Shown here: positions 34,692 to 64,000 of the stretch, piece after piece
How the letters are laid out: each line of letters starts with the position of its first letter
Numbering within the stretch: the stretch's first letter is position 1
Assembly (NCBI RefSeq): GCF_002285795.1
Contig: NZ_CP022961.1
Span: forward strand, 3,786,001 to 3,850,000
Source: Plantactinospora sp. KBS50
Lineage (GTDB): Bacteria; Actinomycetota; Actinomycetes; Mycobacteriales; Micromonosporaceae
Direction: 5' to 3'
DNA: 64,000 nt
Translations under genes and position numbers: made by a program
Notes under the pieces: generated by a model
The model's input: the letters and a program-made list of their open reading frames with translations, nothing else
Databases searched by the model: none
What the model was told of the DNA's origin: nothing

Positions 34692-36457
34692 GGCTGGTTT
34701 TCCTCCGCGACGACGCGACCGGCGTGCAGGCGGACGACCCGCGGCAGCCGCTCGATGGTGGACGGCCGGTGTGCGATCACCAGCACGGTACGGCCGGCCC
34801 GCAGCCGCGCGAGCGCCGACTCGATCCGGTGCGCGGTGCCTGGGTCCAGGTCCGCGGTGGCCTCGTCGAGGATCAGCACCTCCGGGTCGGTCATGGCGGC
34901 CCGGATCAGCCCGACGAGCTGGCGCTCGCCGGCCGAGAAGCGTTCGCCGCGCCGGCCCAGCGCGGTGTCGAAACCGTCCGGCAGCCCGGCCACCCAGCCG
35001 TCGAGGCCGAGCCGCTCGGCCGCCCGGGCGAAGTCGTCCCGGCCGGGCCGGCCGGGGGCCAGCGCCAGGTTGTCGGCGAACGTCCCGGCCACCAGGTGCA
35101 CCTGCTGCGGGATGAGCACCAGCCGGCGCCGCAGCTCGGCGCCGTCCAGCTCCGCGAGATCGGTGCCGCCGAGCCGGACCGTACCGGAATCGGGCAGGTA
35201 GAGACCGCAGAGCAGCTTGGCCAGGGTGGTCTTGCCGGAACCGGTCTCGCCCACCAGGCCGGCGTGCTCGCCGGGGGCGAAGTGGACGCGGATGTCGTGC
35301 AGCACCGGCTCGTCCGCCCGGTAGCGGTAGCACACCGCCTCGGCCAGCAGCCCGTCCGCCCGGCCCGGTGTCCCGTGGCCGTCGCCCGGGGTCGCGTCCC
35401 GGGGTGCCGGCGCCGGCCCGGTCGCCACTGTCGACGCCGGCCCGGCCGGTGGCCGGCGGTCCCGCGTCGGCTCGGTGGCCGCCAGCAGGTCCAGCATCCG
35501 GGCCAGGCCGACCCGGGTCTCCAGCAGTTCGCCGGCGACCACCGCGAAGTCGTCCACCGAGCCGAACAGGTCGCGGCTGGCCAGCACGAACGTCACCACC
35601 ACGCCGATGGTGACCACGCCCTGCCCGGCGAGCAGGCCGCCGGCCACCAGCAGCGCCGCGCTGGTCAGGCCCTGCGCGATCCACGTGCCGTCGATCCAGG
35701 TGGCGGCCCGCTGGGCGCCGCGGGCCGCGCCCAGGTAGCCGTCGGTGTCCCGGCGCAGCCGCGCCAGCCAGGTGCTGGTCGCCGCGTCGAGCTGCAACTG
35801 CTCGCGGGCCAGCAGGCTCTCCGAGAAGGTCGCGGCCACCCTCGCCTGGGCCGCGGCCTCCACCGGGTACGCGCGGGCGGCGGCGGCGCGGAACCGCCGG
35901 CCCAGCAGCCACACCGGCGGCCCGAAGACCAGCACCAGCAGGCCGAACAGCTGCCACGACGAGGTCGCCAGGACGATCGCGGTGAACAGCAGATAGCCGC
36001 CAAGCGAGATCAGGTCGGGCAGCTGGGAGCGGACGAAGGTGGCCACCTCGGCGATCTCCACCGTGGAGCGCTGGAGCAGCTCGCCGCCGCGGTGCGCCTC
36101 CAGGAACCGCAGCGAGGTGCCGCCGAGGCGCTCCACCACCAGGTCCCGCAAACCGTGCACGACCCGCTCGCCGGCCCGGGTGAGCAGCAGCTCCGACCAG
36201 CGCAGCAGCACCGTCCGCAGCACCACCAGCACGATCACCGCGGCGGCGTACACCAGCAGACCGGTCCGGTCCTGGTCGAGCAGCCGGTCCACCGCGCGGC
36301 CGATCGCCACCGGCACCAGCGTGAGCGACAGCGTGGAGAGCAGGTTGACCGCGATCGCCCCGGCCATCGCCGCGCGGTGGGCACGCAGGTGCGGCCAGGC
36401 CCGGCGCAACACCCGCCGCTGGTCGGGCTCCTCGGTCAGCATCCGCACCTCAGCCAT
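34682..36457 (-). CDS. ABC exporter subunit with canonical ATPase site
   Basis: The protein has 591 residues, a half-transporter with six membrane helices (about 25-320) and an ATPase domain. Walker A is GETGSGKTT, Q-loop LIPQQVHLV, signature FSAGERQ (a variant of LSGGQ), Walker B VLILDEATADLD and the H-loop VIAHRPSTI. The catalytic Glu and His are intact, in contrast to its neighbour. A Pro/Ala/Thr-rich linker with repeats connects the two halves. Overlaps of 8 nt upstream and 10 nt downstream put it in the NRPS operon, so it should pair with the next ABC protein to export the siderophore or import its ferric form (IrtAB/YbtPQ-like pairs do the latter). Confidence 0.9.
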   Translation of the reverse strand: MAEVRMLTEEPDQRRVLRRAWPHLRAHRAAMAGAIAVNLLSTLSLTLVPVAIGRAVDRLLDQDRTGLLVYAAAVIVLVVLRTVLLRWSELLLTRAGERVVHGLRDLVVERLGGTSLRFLEAHRGGELLQRSTVEIAEVATFVRSQLPDLISLGGYLLFTAIVLATSSWQLFGLLVLVFGPPVWLLGRRFRAAAARAYPVEAAAQARVAATFSESLLAREQLQLDAATSTWLARLRRDTDGYLGAARGAQRAATWIDGTWIAQGLTSAALLVAGGLLAGQGVVTIGVVVTFVLASRDLFGSVDDFAVVAGELLETRVGLARMLDLLAATEPTRDRRPPAGPASTVATGPAPAPRDATPGDGHGTPGRADGLLAEAVCYRYRADEPVLHDIRVHFAPGEHAGLVGETGSGKTTLAKLLCGLYLPDSGTVRLGGTDLAELDGAELRRRLVLIPQQVHLVAGTFADNLALAPGRPGRDDFARAAERLGLDGWVAGLPDGFDTALGRRGERFSAGERQLVGLIRAAMTDPEVLILDEATADLDPGTAHRIESALARLRAGRTVLVIAHRPSTIERLPRVVRLHAGRVVAEENQPCP

Positions 36458-38092
36458 GGGTCACCAGCTCCCCGTCGCGCACACCCAGCTCGATCACCCG
36501 GTCGGCGCGGGCGGCCACCGCCGGACGCGAGGTGGCGAAGACGATCGTGACGCCCAGGCCGCGCAGCCCGTCCAGGATCCGCCGCTCGGTCCGGGCGTCC
36601 ACCGCCGAGGTGACGTCGTCCAGCAGCAGCACCTGCGCGCCGCGCAGCAGGCCGCGGGCCAGCGCGAGGCGTTGCAGTTGGCCGCCGGAGACCGAGCTGC
36701 CCCGCTCGCCGACCAGGGTGGCCAGGCCGTCCGGCAGCGACTCCACGAAGCCGAGGATGCCGGCGGTCCGGCAGGCGCGCCGCAGGTCCTCGTCGGAGAG
36801 CGCGTCCCGGCCCAGCCGCAGGTTCTCGGCGATCGTGCCGGACAGCAGCAGCGGCCGCTGCCCGACCAGGGTGATCGTGTCCCGGACCTGCGCGAGCGCG
36901 GCGGTACGCAGGTCCACCCCGCCGTAGTCGAGCGTGCCGGCGGCCGGGTCGGCGAGCCGGGCCAGCAGCCGCAACAGGGTGGACTTGCCGGTGCCGACCG
37001 CGCCCGTGACCGCCACGAACTCGCCCGGCTCGACGCTCAGGTCGGGCAGCCGCAGCGGCCCCCGGCCGGGCAGGTCCACCCGGACACCCGTGCTGCGCAG
37101 CGCACCGGAGCGGGGCAGCGGCACCGGATCGGCCGGCTCGACCAGCTCCGGTGCGGCCTCCAGCACGGCGCCGATCCGGCCGGCGGCGGTCCACGCGTCG
37201 CCGGTCTGCCCGAACCGGAAGGTCAGCATCATCACCTGGCGGCCGAGCAGCGTCATCCAGCTGGCGAAGGACACCAGGCCGCCGACGGTGAACCGCCCGT
37301 CCAGCACGGCCAGGCCGCCGACCGCGACGCCGACGCCGGTGGCCAGCCACGGCACGAACGGCGCGCTGGCCGCCCAGCCGGCGGCGATCCGGGCCAGCGC
37401 CAGGGTACGGTCCCGGACCGCCGTACTGGCCGCGTGGTGCCGTTCGATGAGGACGGTCTCCCCGCCCAGGCCGCGGACCGCGGTGCTGGCCGACAGCAGG
37501 TCCTCCACCGCGTCGGCGCGGGCGCCGTGCGCGCCGGACAGCGCGGCGTTGGCCCGCTCGTAGCGGCGCGGGAACCACAGGTTGACCAGGATCAGCAGCG
37601 GCACGGTGGCCAGGCCGACCACGGCCAGCAGCGGATCCAGGGTGGCCACCACGACGAGCACGGCGAGCAGCCCGAGCAACCCGCTGGCCAGCGACGGCAC
37701 CGCGGAGAGCCAGACGGTGACCTGTTCGACGTCCCGGGTGCCGCGGACCACCAGGTCCCCCGCGGAGAACCGGTGCGCGGCCGCGGCGTCCCAGCGCAGC
37801 ACCGCGCCGGCCAGCCGCAGCAGCAGGGTGTTGCCGGTGCGCACCGCGGCGAGCGTGGCCCACCAGCGCATCGACCACTCGGCGGCGGTGAGCCCCACCG
37901 AGACCGCCAGCACCGCGCCGGCCCAGAACAGCAGGGCCCGCCGGTCGCCCGGGGCGATGCCCTCGTCCAGCGCCCGGCCCAGGCACCAGGGCAGCATGAT
38001 CAGCCCGGCCTGGTAGCCGAGGCCACCCAGCCAGGAGGCGGTCAGGCCGCGCGCGCAGCGCCGTACGGCCCAGCGGAGCAGCGCGATCCGGG

Positions 38093-38096
<4 letters not shown>
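36450..38096 (-). CDS. ABC exporter subunit with degenerate ATPase site
   Basis: The protein has 548 residues, the partner half-transporter. Six membrane helices are followed by an ATPase domain with Walker [11 protein letters not shown]-loop LVGQRPLLL and signature VSGGQ. Walker B ends [11 protein letters not shown], with Asp in place of the catalytic Glu. The H-loop reads VFATSRPAV, with Ser in place of His. This matches heterodimeric exporters that keep one degenerate and one active site. The start ATG 38096 overlaps the NRPS stop codon (ATGA), so transport and assembly are co-expressed. Confidence 0.9.

Positions 38097-64000
<25,904 letters not shown>

Overview
The window is 64 kb of very GC-rich DNA from a filamentous actinomycete. 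Codons end mostly in G or C, GTG starts are common, and neighbouring genes are often coupled by ATGA or GTGA overlaps. The gene content suggests Micromonosporaceae or a relative, but that placement is only an inference. Most of the window is specialised metabolism. Two large non-ribosomal peptide synthetase (NRPS) loci and a lanthipeptide locus surround a block of conserved housekeeping-type genes.

Layout. (1) 1-3714, minus strand: the start of a LuxR/AAA-type regulator, a class II lanthipeptide precursor with a putative 10-residue core, and its LanM synthetase. (2) 3888-11226, plus strand, divergent from lanM: a TauD/SyrP-like Fe(II)/2-oxoglutarate oxygenase coupled to a two-module NRPS (C-A-T-C-A-T) with no release domain, closed by a strong hairpin terminator. 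(3) 11304-16995: a DMT-family permease whose 3' end is tandemly duplicated, a secreted M4 metalloprotease, and an ABC exporter. (4) 17190-24695, minus strand: a tightly coupled SWIM / DUF5691-like / VWA / MoxR-ATPase / DUF5682 operon resembling E. coli yehQ-yehP-yehL-yehM, a conserved system without a defined function. (5) 24807-27317: a TetR-MFS efflux cassette with a 26-bp perfect palindromic operator, flanked on both sides by the same paired-palindrome hairpin element. (6) 27182-64000 and beyond, minus strand: a siderophore locus.

The siderophore locus appears to form two transcription units. An iron-box-controlled dhbA-dhbC-dhbE-dhbB-hydroxylase operon makes and activates 2,3-dihydroxybenzoate and N-hydroxylates ornithine or lysine. 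Upstream, two giant NRPS proteins, a two-gene ABC exporter, an alpha/beta hydrolase and a siderophore-interacting reductase are joined by 4-10 nt overlaps. The visible NRPS order is (A)-T, C-A-T-E, C-A-T, C-A-T-E, then C-A-T-E, C-A-T-E, C-A-T. Binding-pocket residues read as Gly for the first visible module and Ser for the sixth. The third and fifth are nearly identical. The expected product is a mixed catecholate/hydroxamate peptide siderophore of at least seven residues. No thioesterase domain is present, so the free-standing hydrolase is the likely release enzyme, as proposed for CchJ in coelichelin biosynthesis. The loading module with the aryl carrier lies outside the window.

Five reading-frame breaks occur (24576, 26864, 52854, 56189, 57073). 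Each is repaired by adding a single C to a C run on the given strand, which looks like a systematic base-calling error rather than gene decay. Genes crossing them are described as intact in intent.
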